Shown: positions 17,965 through 26,694, counted from the first letter of the stretch. The stretch is 34,900 nucleotides of DNA from an uncultured Saprospiraceae bacterium (GCA_937961455.1 CALGNN010000120.1:1-34900), one strand, 5' to 3'. Notes: a model not told the origin generated them from the letters alone. Made by a program: numbers and translations.

Positions 17965-18105
17965 TGTTAGTATGCTATGGAGCAATTTTGATTGAGCTTA
18001 CTCCGAAATTATAATAGGTACATTTTTGTATATTTTATCTTTGCAGCTAGATCTTAATCATCCTTCAAATATGGGTTCTAGATTCTTTACCATCAATAGG
18101 ATTTA

Positions 18106-18765
18106 TTAATCCTGCAAATTGTAGTTTTCATATTCTTTTATTTGTTCCAATATTTCTGCTGATTTAGCAATTGGCTCCCATTCACTTCCAGATAGAAAAA
18201 AATCTCTAATCTTTGATGCTTTGTGTTTATAACTTAGCTCTTTGTATATCCAGAATGAAATCATTGTCAGGATTAAGCAAACAACTAAGTTTATTCCACC
18301 ATAAGTATACGGGTTTGCTTTTAGGGTTTCTATACTTATCCAGCATACCGACCAAAAAGGTAACTGGAAAACTGCAAAATTTAAACTGTTGAAACTTGAA
18401 ATTTTCAGCTTTGATAATTGTTGTTGGGTGAAGAGGACTTGATCGCTATTTCTAATTTTACTAATTAAATGCAACTGGTAAAAATAATTTCCAAGCAATA
18501 TTGCCATAATTAGAGCTATCGCTCCAAAACCAATTGCAACAAAGTAGGCCTTGGAAATGGATGCAATAACAGTAATACCAATTAAAAGAATGGTGTAAGG
18601 AATTCCAAGAACGATCGCAGTCCATTTCGGACGGTTTAGTCTACGAATTTGTTTATCCAGTTTCTGCATTGAAAGATTGATGGCTACTTCTTTATTTATT
18701 GTGAGCATATTTTGAATCTTTTGGTCATAAGACTTCCAAATATTTTGCAAATCAGTATTATCCAT
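18106..18765 (-). CDS. Four-helix membrane protein paired with an ECF sigma factor (probable anti-sigma or sensor partner)
   Basis: The 219-residue protein has a soluble N-terminus of about 45 residues (MDNTDLQNIWKSYDQKIQ, amphipathic and charged), four hydrophobic segments at about 48-68, 73-97, 128-147 and 155-174, and a charged C-terminal tail. No zinc-finger anti-sigma motif (HxxxCxxC) is present. The gene begins 5 bases after the ECF sigma gene. Such sigma/membrane-protein pairs are common in Bacteroidota, and the partner is thought to hold or modulate the sigma factor. That role is inferred from position and topology only. Confidence 0.65.
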   Translation of the reverse strand: MDNTDLQNIWKSYDQKIQNMLTINKEVAINLSMQKLDKQIRRLNRPKWTAIVLGIPYTILLIGITVIASISKAYFVAIGFGAIALIMAILLGNYFYQLHLISKIRNSDQVLFTQQQLSKLKISSFNSLNFAVFQLPFWSVCWISIETLKANPYTYGGINLVVCLILTMISFWIYKELSYKHKASKIRDFFLSGSEWEPIAKSAEILEQIKEYENYNLQD

Positions 18766-18770
18766 AATAG

Positions 18771-19271
18771 TTATTGTTTATGATTTTGAAATTTAATTTT
18801 GAGCTTCTTTTTGATTCTGGAAATTTTGCTTGTAACATTGGTTTGTGTTAAAGCCATGATATTCGCAATTTCTTTACTGCTCAATCTTTCAAGATGTAAG
18901 AGAATTAAAGCCCTGTCTATTTCTTTGAGTTCTTGTATGAATCTTTTAAGCAGGAGATAATTTTCGTCATCGGAAGATTCCTCACTTGCATTTGTAATTT
19001 CAATTACCGAATTAAGGTCTTCGGTTTTTTCTTTATGGGTTTTATTTTTTCGATAGTGGGAAATTGAAGTGTTTAAAGCAATCCGATAAATCCAAGTTGA
19101 CCATTTAAATTGCTCGTCGAAATTCTCCATGGATTTCCAAATCTGCAAAGTTATTTCTTGAATTAAATCATCTTGGTCGGACTTATCATAGCAGTAGGCA
19201 TTAGCTACCTTGTATATGATACCTTTGTGGCTTTCAAGAATTTTTAAGAATATTTTTTCTTTTTCGTCCAA
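18771..19271 (-). CDS. ECF-type RNA polymerase sigma factor
   Basis: The 166-residue protein has a sigma-70 region 2 (SDQDDLIQEITLQIWKSM, then WSTWIYRIALNTSISHYRK, about residues 28-76) and a region 4 helix-turn-helix (LSSKEIANIMALTQTNVTSK, then ISRIKKKLK, about 127-160). This is the usual ECF layout without regions 1 or 3. The start is taken as TTG at 19269-19271, because no ATG lies before the conserved region in this frame. It is 5 bases upstream of the membrane partner gene. Target promoters are not identifiable here. Confidence 0.88.
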   Translation of the reverse strand: MDEKEKIFLKILESHKGIIYKVANAYCYDKSDQDDLIQEITLQIWKSMENFDEQFKWSTWIYRIALNTSISHYRKNKTHKEKTEDLNSVIEITNASEESSDDENYLLLKRFIQELKEIDRALILLHLERLSSKEIANIMALTQTNVTSKISRIKKKLKIKFQNHKQ

Positions 19272-19416
19272 ATTGAAAACTGTTTATTCCATTATTCGCA
19301 TCAATAATCAATTTGTCACACTTTTACTATTTTATTTTTGTGGGTAACTGACAATATATCGATCATCTCACCGAGCAGCGAATAAAAAAGATCTGATATA
19401 TATAATCATATGGTAT

Positions 19417-20343
19417 TCAATTTAAGTGTCTATATTCTTTTGGACTTAATCCTGTTTTTAATTTAAATAAGTTACTAAAGTGTTGTGGATATTCAAATCC
19501 TAATGAGAAAGCAATTCCACTTATTGTATCAGAAGAATTGAGAAGACTATTTTTGGCTTTTTCAATTAGAAAATAATGAATGTGCTCTAATGTTGTTTTT
19601 CCTGTTTCTCTTTTAAGCAAGTCACTCAAATAGTTTGGTGATAAATTAAGCTGCTTTGCGCAAAATTCTACGCTCGGCACTCCGTTTTGATGTGCTTCCT
19701 CAGACGAGAAATAGTTGATTAGTAGACGTTCAAATTTTGATATGGTATCGCTGTTTAAATTAACTCTTGAAAAAAACTGTCTATCGTAAAATCTTAAGCA
19801 ATAGTCCAGAAATAATTCAATATTGGATATTATCAAATCTTGACTATGTCTATCCAGCATTTGACTATATTCTTGAACTATTTTCTCTAATAGATTTTCA
19901 ATAGAAGCCCTTTCTTTATCAGATAAATGCAAGGCTTAATTAGAGTCATAATGAAAAAAAGAATACTTATTTATTTTATGAGATAATTTTGACTTCCTAA
20001 TAATATCAGGATGAAATACCAATGACCAACCATCTGGATCTATTGGTTCATCTTCTGCAGTATCATTTTCAAATTCCATTACTTGTCCAGGTGCTGTAAA
20101 AACTAAAGTGCCCTGCTCATAGTCATATGAACTTCTACCATATGAAAATGAGCTGCAAACATTTGAGGACTTAAAAATAATCGTATAGAGATGATTGATT
20201 ATCTTAACTCCTTTCATAGCCGATACCGTTTTTAAGTCCTTATTGTAAATAAGACTAACAAGGGGATGATTGGGTTTTGGTAAATCTCCCATTTGATGCA
20301 TTTCAGAAATTCTCTTTATTTCGATGACTTGCTTCATGATCAT
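19417..20343 (-). pseudogene. AraC family regulator interrupted by one in-frame TAA
   Basis: Two consecutive open stretches in the same frame form one normal AraC protein of 308 codons. The first (ATG 20341-20343, 135 residues) is the cupin-type sensor: SAMKGVKIINHLYTIIF, GTLVFTAPGQVMEF, DPDGWSLVFHPDII, ending SFFHYDSN. Then comes TAA at 19936-19938. After it the frame continues ALHLSDKERASIENLL and the C-terminal double helix-turn-helix (EFCAKQLNLSPNYLSDLLKR, then ISGIAFSLGFEYPQHFSNLF and TGLSPKEYR). In relatives this joint usually reads with Glu before AL, so GAA to TAA is the likely change. The only possible restart for the second half is a TTG at 19930-19932. The intact hydrolase gene lies 30 bases upstream on the same strand. 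Confidence 0.85.
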
Positions 20344-20373
20344 TGATTTTCGATAGTGCTAAATTTATCTCGA

Positions 20374-21333
20374 TTAATGAATATATGTATCGTAAAACTC
20401 CTCAAAAGCATCTAATTGAAATTTATTAGCTTCCATTGCGATTTGTGCTTTAGGAGAGCCTACTTCAAATCCATGGTAAGCACCCTTGTAAATTTTGAAT
20501 TTAACAGGAACAGATGCTTTTTTTAATGCTTCAATATAGGCAACATTTTCATCATAGAATGGTTCTAAATCTCCAACAAAACTGATCGTAGGAGGGAAGT
20601 CTCTATAGTCTTCATTTAAAGCTGGAGAAGCATAAGTAGGAACATTTCCTTTGATGTTTTTTAAGTAAAGTCCCCATGCTCTTTCATTAATATTTGCATC
20701 CCACATAGTTGATCCTTGCATTTTTGAAGAGGCTGTAATCATCCTATGGTCAAGCATTGGATAAATAGGCATTTGAAAAATGGGCTTCACATCTTTTGTG
20801 TCTCGAGCTTTTAATGTAATGGCTGCTGCCATTCCACCACCTGCACTATGGCCTGCGATAATAATTTTATTCGAGTCTATTTTAAGTTTTTTTGCATTAT
20901 CGCGGATCCAAAGAAGTACGTCATAACAATCATTAAAGCCTGCGGGAAAAGGGTCTCTTTGAGATAGCCTATAGTCTGGTGAAAAAATAGTTACCTTTTT
21001 TCTTTTTAACACATCTTCATAAAACACATTTGCCATTTCAGGTATTCCCATCATATATCCACCGCCATGAAAGTATATCATAGCAGGAAGCGTCTCGGCT
21101 TCTGTTCCTTCCGGCCTAAATACTCTTGTGCGAATTTTATGATTTTTTGTATGAGTGCTCGAAACATGGAGTGTTTCATTTATGATTCCCTTTATTTTTT
21201 GACCCTTGGTCATTCTGACAAGGCTGTTCATAATTTTAAGTCCCAATTTTTTTGAATTTATTGAAACTAAGGTTCTAAATTGACCATATTGAGCTTGTAG
21301 TTCTTTGTCATGCATGTTTTTGGTAACCTTCAT
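20374..21333 (-). CDS. Alpha/beta hydrolase of the hormone-sensitive lipase/esterase family
   Basis: The 319-residue cytoplasmic hydrolase has the HGGG oxyanion motif (YFHGGGYMMG, residues 89-92) and the nucleophile elbow GHSAGGGMAAA with Ser163. A catalytic Asp probably lies near FVGDLEPFYDE, and the His is in YKGAYHGFEVG, near residue 290. This is the bacterial HSL (family IV) esterase pattern; such enzymes act on short acyl esters. There is no signal peptide. The interrupted AraC gene follows after 30 bases and may have regulated it. The substrate is unknown. Confidence 0.88.
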   Translation of the reverse strand: MKVTKNMHDKELQAQYGQFRTLVSINSKKLGLKIMNSLVRMTKGQKIKGIINETLHVSSTHTKNHKIRTRVFRPEGTEAETLPAMIYFHGGGYMMGIPEMANVFYEDVLKRKKVTIFSPDYRLSQRDPFPAGFNDCYDVLLWIRDNAKKLKIDSNKIIIAGHSAGGGMAAAITLKARDTKDVKPIFQMPIYPMLDHRMITASSKMQGSTMWDANINERAWGLYLKNIKGNVPTYASPALNEDYRDFPPTISFVGDLEPFYDENVAYIEALKKASVPVKFKIYKGAYHGFEVGSPKAQIAMEANKFQLDAFEEFYDTYIH

Positions 21334-21524
21334 GTTTTTACTTCTTTGATTAATAATAGTTACAAAGTAAAAGCATGCTTAAAACCAGAACTAAAGGATT
21401 TCAATGAGATTCTAAATGATTTTACATTTATGCTTATTGCACGCCAAGCAGTTTTAGATAAACAGTAGGAGGCATATATGAGCTATCCCCATCATAGACA
21501 TTATTACGATAGCTTCCTTTTTAT

Positions 21525-22166
21525 TTAGTCATCGTAGTGGGGAATATTTAAACCTAAAATTATATCTCTATGCCCAATTAAGATTCCATTTTCTTCAGTA
21601 AGATTTATTAGTCCAGAGCCTCCTCTTTTCTTTAGCGAATTAAAATCTTCTTGCTGTAATGTTGGGTCATCAAGGAACATATAATTATCAATATAGTAGG
21701 GGATCTTATCTGGTTCTTGTACATACATGTGAATATGTTCAGACTCTCGAGCTAGAGGATAAGGCGCAGGTCTAAATGTGTAAAATGTATATTCCCCTTT
21801 GGAATTGGTTTTTAGCCATCCTCTATTTTTACCATGGCGCCTTTCCCATCCTATTGGATTCTTACTTGGTTCGTAGATGCTATCTCTATTGGTATGATAG
21901 ATATAAAGTATAACATTTTCAGCAGGAGTTTTTCCATCTGATTTATAAACCTTACCCGAGATTTTTAATTTAGGATTCGTTTCAGAATACCCTGGTAATG
22001 AATCAACCGATTTAAGAACTAGATCTATTAATTTATAATCTAATAAAGCTTCGCAATCTGCACATGGACCTCCAATTAATTTTCCGTCATTCTTAATTGA
22101 TTGGCCTTTGCAGGTAGAGAGGATGAGTCCGAGAAATAGAAATCCGATTATTTTATAATTCATCAT
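21525..22166 (-). CDS. Lipoprotein related to intradiol ring-cleavage dioxygenases
   Basis: I place the start at the ATG pair 22161-22166 (MMNYKIIGFLFLGL, about 213 residues); the frame extends further upstream only to GTG. A lipoprotein signal follows (LILSTCKGQ). The domain is the intradiol dioxygenase beta-sandwich (PF00775): NVILYIYHTN with a candidate ligand Tyr, GEYTFYTFRPAPYP with a second Tyr, and SEHIHMYV with the His pair, matching the two-Tyr/two-His iron site of catechol 1,2-dioxygenase. Known family members in the cytoplasm open aromatic rings. Exported relatives exist in Bacteroidota and fungi with mostly unknown substrates. The GPCADCEALLDY block near the mature N-terminus has two close cysteines. 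No other aromatic pathway gene is in the window. Confidence 0.82.
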   Translation of the reverse strand: MMNYKIIGFLFLGLILSTCKGQSIKNDGKLIGGPCADCEALLDYKLIDLVLKSVDSLPGYSETNPKLKISGKVYKSDGKTPAENVILYIYHTNRDSIYEPSKNPIGWERRHGKNRGWLKTNSKGEYTFYTFRPAPYPLARESEHIHMYVQEPDKIPYYIDNYMFLDDPTLQQEDFNSLKKRGGSGLINLTEENGILIGHRDIILGLNIPHYDD

Positions 22167-22228
22167 GCTTCTTTTTTTTGCTAATCGATGCCGAACGACT
22201 GGCTTCATTGAATGCACTTGGCTGGTAG

Positions 22229-23482
22229 CTAATTATGCTTAATGATTTTTTGCAACACTAATTGGTTGTTTGTCAAATTGCTGGCCTTGACAAAAAAAAT
22301 GCCTTGAGGTAAATCAGAGATGTCAATCGTGTGCGATGTGTCAGTGCTATAAATCACTTGGATGAGTGTACCTGAGGCACTTAGAATTTCAATTTGATAG
22401 TTAGACAGATCGCCAACTATAGTAAAGTCGTTTTGTGTCGGATTTGGAAATAGTTGAATTGAAGTCTGATCGACTTGTAAGTTTGAGGTCTGTGTATCTA
22501 ATGAGCAATTAGCAGAAATAGCATGTGTCATAAGTGTTGAGGAACAGTTATTACAAAATTGACTTTTAAAAAAACAGCTTGCTCTTTCAATACGAAATTC
22601 TAAACCGACACTGTTTGTATAAATGCCATGTCCACCTAAAGAATCTACTGTTAACTCTGAACATATACCATTTGTCTGTAAGACATCATGGACAATTCCG
22701 GATCCTATAAAAGCTATATTACCTGTAATGCTGCTGTCAATGGGCACTGTATTATCCTGTCCACCATGAAAAGAAATGGTAGGAAGTAATTCAGATGGAT
22801 TAATAGAAGATGACATGGCCATTCCCCAATTATTAAAAATTCCCTTTAGGGTAAATGAGTGTGTCAAATTATTTCCAGAAGTATCTAAAGCCCCAAGGTC
22901 TGCTTCGATCCCAGGGAATGCTATTTCCCATTCTTGTTGATCTATATAGGCCGAAAAAAATGAACCAATAGCTCCAGCACTTTGGCCACCGATAAACATT
23001 CATGAGGTATCAATGTCAACTACAGCTGCATGCTCGACAATATACCTCAAAGCAGCGTACACATCTTGTTGGACTCGATAACCTGCTCTTACTTGATCAA
23101 CTGGTATTGATGTATCCCATCCTTTCCTGTAATCCATTGTCGCCGCAACGAAGCCTTTTTTTGCAAATTCAATACAATAATCTGTCATCAGAGATCTATT
23201 CCCAGACTGAAATCCTCCTCCGTGCAGCAAAAGCACAAAAGGTCTTCCAGTTAAGGTTTCACTTGTTGCAGAAGGAAAATAAATATCGAAATCTAAGTCT
23301 TGTGTGATCCCCAAGCCATCAGTGACATTAGTAGCAAATGTGACATCTTCTATGGATGAAATTTCATTTGCTGTGAAATAGTCTAGCTCTGTAAATCTTG
23401 TGTCGGAAGTGCAATACTGGGCTATTGCAACATTGGAAAACATTGTAATAAAGAAAATAACAAGGTAGCTAGTAATTTTCAT
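22229..23482 (-). pseudogene. T9SS-sorted secreted esterase interrupted by one in-frame TGA
   Basis: Two adjacent stretches in the same frame make one 417-codon esterase. The first half (ATG 23480-23482, 160 residues) has a signal peptide ending AIAQ, the oxyanion motif FVLLLHGGGFQSG and the block QDVYAALRYIVEHAAVVDIDTS. Then TGA at 23000-23002 is followed directly by ATG. The second half continues MFIGGQSAGAIGSF with the nucleophile Ser, FHGGQDNTVPID with the probable acid and GGHGIY with the probable His. It ends in a T9SS type A sorting domain (QLFPNPTQNDFTIVG ... GIFFVKAS). A Trp codon TGG changed to TGA explains the break. Because ATG follows the stop at once, coupled re-initiation is conceivable, but the second chain would lack a signal peptide. 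Confidence 0.85.
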
Positions 23483-23651
23483 CCCTTAAGTGCTTGTCTC
23501 TTAAAGTTAAGAAAATAAATACGGTGCACTTCTTAAAAATCTGAATACACTTGATGATGAACTTTGAATTGAAAGAGATAAGTACTATTTACAAAATCAT
23601 TCAATCGTTTGAAAAATTACGCATACTGTTTGTGCCATCTTATAAATCTTT

Positions 23652-24062
23652 TTAAAATCCCAGTTGCTTAGATACTAAATTCCTATTGAAAACTTGCGTA
23701 TGTCCAGAAATCAAGTCACCATTGAAATGATAAATGGTTATCCCATTTGTTTTAATTTTCTTCATTGTCGGAGGAAAATCTCCAATCTTTCCGAGGTTAG
23801 TTCCAGTTAAAATCCAGTTTATCGCAACATGATTTTCATCTTCGATTGCAGAAGTAATTTCAAAATTTATATCTGGAAAGGAGTTGAATGAAAAATCTAA
23901 TCTTCTTTTAAATTCTTCGTAGTTCAATACTTTTCCTTCCCAATTATCTCCTGTATCTAAATGAATTTGATAATTTTTATCAATAAATTTTTCGACCAAA
24001 TCTTTTCTTTGTTGGTTCCAAATTTTTTCCATAAACGCTCTTACTATTTCTTCTTTTGTCAT
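23652..24062 (-). CDS. SnoaL-like polyketide cyclase/NTF2-fold protein
   Basis: The 136-residue protein fits the SnoaL-like NTF2 fold: EEIVRAFMEKIWNQQRKDLVEKFI at the start (read as EEIVRAFMEKIWNQQ then DLVEKFIDKNY), FKRRLDFSFNSFPDINFEI in the middle, and HVAINWILTGTNLG with PPTMKKIKTNGITIYHFNGDLI at the end. These small cone-shaped barrels bind hydrophobic ligands and can be enzymes (isomerases, cyclases, hydrolases) or binding proteins. There is no signal peptide. The ligand is unknown. It sits between the interrupted esterase gene and the TPR-esterase gene on the same strand. Confidence 0.8.
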   Translation of the reverse strand: MTKEEIVRAFMEKIWNQQRKDLVEKFIDKNYQIHLDTGDNWEGKVLNYEEFKRRLDFSFNSFPDINFEITSAIEDENHVAINWILTGTNLGKIGDFPPTMKKIKTNGITIYHFNGDLISGHTQVFNRNLVSKQLGF

Positions 24063-24167
24063 CTATCGATTTTCATTTTTGCTTTTAGGAATAATCATCA
24101 ACTTCGGAAACAACATTCATTTTATTATATGTCGGATTTCTAAGTTTTAAAGATGTATAAATACTAG

Positions 24168-25349
24168 CTATTTATTTTTGCCATCAGCATCTTTTAATTT
24201 GTTAATCATTTCAAGAGCATTTTCATTTTCAGGATTTAATTCTAATGATATTGTAAAATTTTCGATCGCTTCATTACGATTATTAAGGATGTAGTATGCT
24301 TCTCCTAAACTATCAAAGACATTATATGATTGCGGATAGTTTTTAGCATTTAATTCAAAAAATTTCAATGCTTCTTTTTTAACTAACTTATCATTACTTC
24401 TCATGAGATGATAAGCAATTCTATTTACCAATTCTTCAGGAGGTTTAAAATCATAAGAGTTCCTAATTGAAAATTCTTGATAATGATTTATAAACTTCTC
24501 GAAATTGTCTACTTGTCTGTAAGATTTATTATACCCTTTGAAGATAAAGTTTAAGCCATCATAAAAAGCAGGCAGAACAACCGAGCTGTGATTTTTTGAA
24601 GGGTAGTATTGGTGATAAGCATTTAGATTTTTTGTTTTTGAATTTAGCAATTCAAAGAACCGAATATGTCTATCTCTATTTCTTAGATTCCTTTGTCCCC
24701 AATTCGCAGTTGCAATGTAAAGGGGTTTGTTCAATATTTCATTTGTACTATTATTTAATTTTTCATCCATCACTTTTTCATCCCAAGTTCCAAAGCTGGG
24801 ATCAATAGAGATAAAAGAATTAAATAATGAATTTTGTTGTAAGTATGAATGAGCTGTTATCAAACCACCCAATGAATGTCCAACCAGTATTCTATAAGGA
24901 GCAGTCCTAAATTCACTATCTATTTTTGGAATTAATTCGGTTTCAATAAATGATAAAAAATTATCACCACCACCAGTTTCATTCTTCCTTTTTGTTATAA
25001 TTTTATCTGGAGTGAAATCTCTTTCTCTGTTAACATTTAGTACTCCAATAACAATCATTTCAGGAATTTCTCTTTTATCAGAGTTTCCGCTACTCATAGA
25101 ATTTACCATACCAGAAGCAAAATGAAAGTGCGTATTTCCGTCAAGAAGAATAAGTACGGGATATTTTTTATAGGACTTAAATTCGTCTTTGTATGATTCT
25201 GGCAAACTGATCCAATATGCTCTTTCTTCAGATAAAATATCTGAAGTTATATGATGCTTTGAACCAATAACAATTGGTTCATTTGATTGCGCATTCAAAT
25301 GAATGAATCCCAAACAAAGTGTAATAATTGTAGACATTATTTTATGCAT
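24168..25349 (-). CDS. Secreted PF00756-type esterase with C-terminal TPR
   Basis: The 393-residue product has a signal peptide (about 1-21, ending LNAQ). An esterase domain spans about residues 25-285: YPVLILLDGNTHFHF, EMIVIGVLNVNRERDF, nucleophile elbow LVGHSLGG with Ser159, and a His in SKNHSSVVLPAFYDG. A tetratricopeptide-like tail follows at about 325-390 (VFDSLGEAYYILNNRNEAIE, then SLELNPENENAL). Esterase-TPR fusions are frequent in Bacteroidota, and the TPR may mediate protein contacts. It is a paralogue of the shorter esterase at 6046-6882. Export through the general pathway is expected; no T9SS tail is present. The substrate is unknown. Confidence 0.87.
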   Translation of the reverse strand: MHKIMSTIITLCLGFIHLNAQSNEPIVIGSKHHITSDILSEERAYWISLPESYKDEFKSYKKYPVLILLDGNTHFHFASGMVNSMSSGNSDKREIPEMIVIGVLNVNRERDFTPDKIITKRKNETGGGDNFLSFIETELIPKIDSEFRTAPYRILVGHSLGGLITAHSYLQQNSLFNSFISIDPSFGTWDEKVMDEKLNNSTNEILNKPLYIATANWGQRNLRNRDRHIRFFELLNSKTKNLNAYHQYYPSKNHSSVVLPAFYDGLNFIFKGYNKSYRQVDNFEKFINHYQEFSIRNSYDFKPPEELVNRIAYHLMRSNDKLVKKEALKFFELNAKNYPQSYNVFDSLGEAYYILNNRNEAIENFTISLELNPENENALEMINKLKDADGKNK

Positions 25350-25446
25350 CGTTGTACTCTTTTGTTATGCACGAGAATTTAGATGAGCTATTTTATACAT
25401 ATTAAAGTTTTGAAATATTTTTTGATGTTTTCTTATTAATGATCTT

Positions 25447-25988
25447 TTATATTAGCCAGTTATCACTTAAACTATTGTCGATTAGTTTGTCCTTCCAGAT
25501 TAAATTGTCCACATTAATAAACTGAGATGCAATGTTCCTTGATTCTTTTTCATCTTCCAATTCAGAAACAACTCCGTTAAATTTTGCAGTTTGCTTTATT
25601 TTAAAAGGGACTAAGCTTTTAGTTGGATAAGTTTCTGGATTTAGATTTACGGTTCCTTGGATATTTATATCAAATTCTACATTTGATAAACGAATGATTT
25701 TCACACTGCACTCAAAATAGTGGGCATCAAAAATAAAAAAACACCAATCCATTTTTCTTCTAGTGTGTCGTATGCTGATGTTGATTTCCACAAGAAATTT
25801 TTGTTATAAGAAAAGTCATTTGTTTCTTCTAAATCAGTAAAGCTAAATTTTGGTATAACATTTTGACCTTCTAATTCTGATTCATATGCATATAGGTCTA
25901 TTGCCCATTTTAATTTTCTATCGCTTGTGACAACAGCAATAATTGCGGCATTATCAATGACAAAATTTGAATTATTTATTTGATACAT
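25447..25988 (-). pseudogene. Unrecognised cytoplasmic protein broken by a one-base frameshift in a T7 run
   Basis: From the ATG at 25986-25988 the frame runs through NNSNFVIDNAAIIAVVTSD, WAIDLYAYESELEGQ and STSAYDTLEEKWIGVF, then leaves sense after a homopolymer. In the next frame the protein continues FDAHYFECSVKIIRLSN, FDINIQGTVNLNPETYP and IKQTAKFNGVV to the stop at 25447. The joint is a run of seven A on the plus strand (25735-25741). One extra base there restores a single frame of 181 codons. Alternating strands suggest a small beta-rich protein of about 180 residues, but I do not recognise the family. Sequencing error, slipped-strand mutation or programmed frameshifting would all look like this. 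Confidence 0.7.
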
Positions 25989-26087
25989 TATCTCTTTACT
26001 AATTAAGCTTTTTTAATCTTCGAATGCATTTAAAGATGTTCATAAAATGTACATCATGCTGCATAGCATTTATAGATGTTTTATTCT

Positions 26088-26564
26088 TCAATTCTTTTTT
26101 GAAGTAAATAACATGGTCCAATTTGTTTCCCATTCCTTTTTTTGTTCATCGTAATATGCTTGCTCCCAAAGTGCTGTTTGTGTTGATGGTCTCTTCCAAA
26201 TAAATCTCAATTTGACTTCTTTGCCTTTATATAATTCTTTACCATAAAATGCTCCAATACCGTTTTTAAATTCCCCAGAAACTTGCTCTTTTAAATAGTT
26301 ACTTGGATTAGAAGTATCTGCCCAAAATATTTTCCAAATATTCGTTTCGGGATCGCACATTCTTAGGCTTAAGCCAATGAAATTATCACCGTCATGAGTT
26401 GATTTCATTTCGTCGATTAAAGCTAAACCATTCAATATACTTTTGGTTTCCATTTCAGCTTGGAATTCAGTCCATTCATTACAATTTTCTAAACGCTCTT
26501 TCAATCTTCTATTTAAAACTGACCATTTTCCTATCAGAAAAGTAAAATCTTGAATCTCCAACAT
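26088..26564 (-). CDS. DUF1579-like lipocalin-fold protein
   Basis: The 158-residue cytoplasmic protein has the pattern of small lipocalin-like proteins of the DUF1579 type: DFTFLIGKWSVLNRRLKERL at the start, a WTEFQAEMETKSILNGLALIDEM block (here ILNGLALIDEM), RMCDPETNIWKIFWAD and IWKRPSTQTALWEQAYYDE towards the end. Such proteins form a beta-barrel around a small hydrophobic pocket; no reaction is established. There is no signal peptide. A strong 12-bp hairpin lies just upstream and separates it from the preceding gene's transcript. Confidence 0.65.
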   Translation of the reverse strand: MLEIQDFTFLIGKWSVLNRRLKERLENCNEWTEFQAEMETKSILNGLALIDEMKSTHDGDNFIGLSLRMCDPETNIWKIFWADTSNPSNYLKEQVSGEFKNGIGAFYGKELYKGKEVKLRFIWKRPSTQTALWEQAYYDEQKKEWETNWTMLFTSKKN

Positions 26565-26639
26565 AATTTAAGTTTTAAAATATTATGTGCTTTGAAATTA
26601 TTTTTTCAATCTGAAGTCTGTGCCTTAGAATATAAACGA

Positions 26640-26682
26640 TTGCATCTATTTTTATTATTTTAACTTTTATAAATAGATGCAA
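26640..26682 (-). terminator. 12-bp perfect hairpin downstream of the peptidoglycan-binding-like gene
   Basis: TTGCATCTATTT (26640-26651) and AAATAGATGCAA (26671-26682) are perfect inverted repeats with a 19-base loop, starting 12 bases after the stop of the gene at 26695. On the minus strand it is followed by TCGTTTATATTC, which is only moderately T-rich. It is probably a terminator or a 3' stabilising stem. Confidence 0.55.
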
Positions 26683-26694
26683 TTTTTATTGGAA

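Noticed and set aside
19417-19932. Independent short AraC-type regulator starting at TTG 19932
   Set aside because: It is in frame with the upstream half and has the exact continuation of an ordinary AraC protein; a nonsense codon explains it better.
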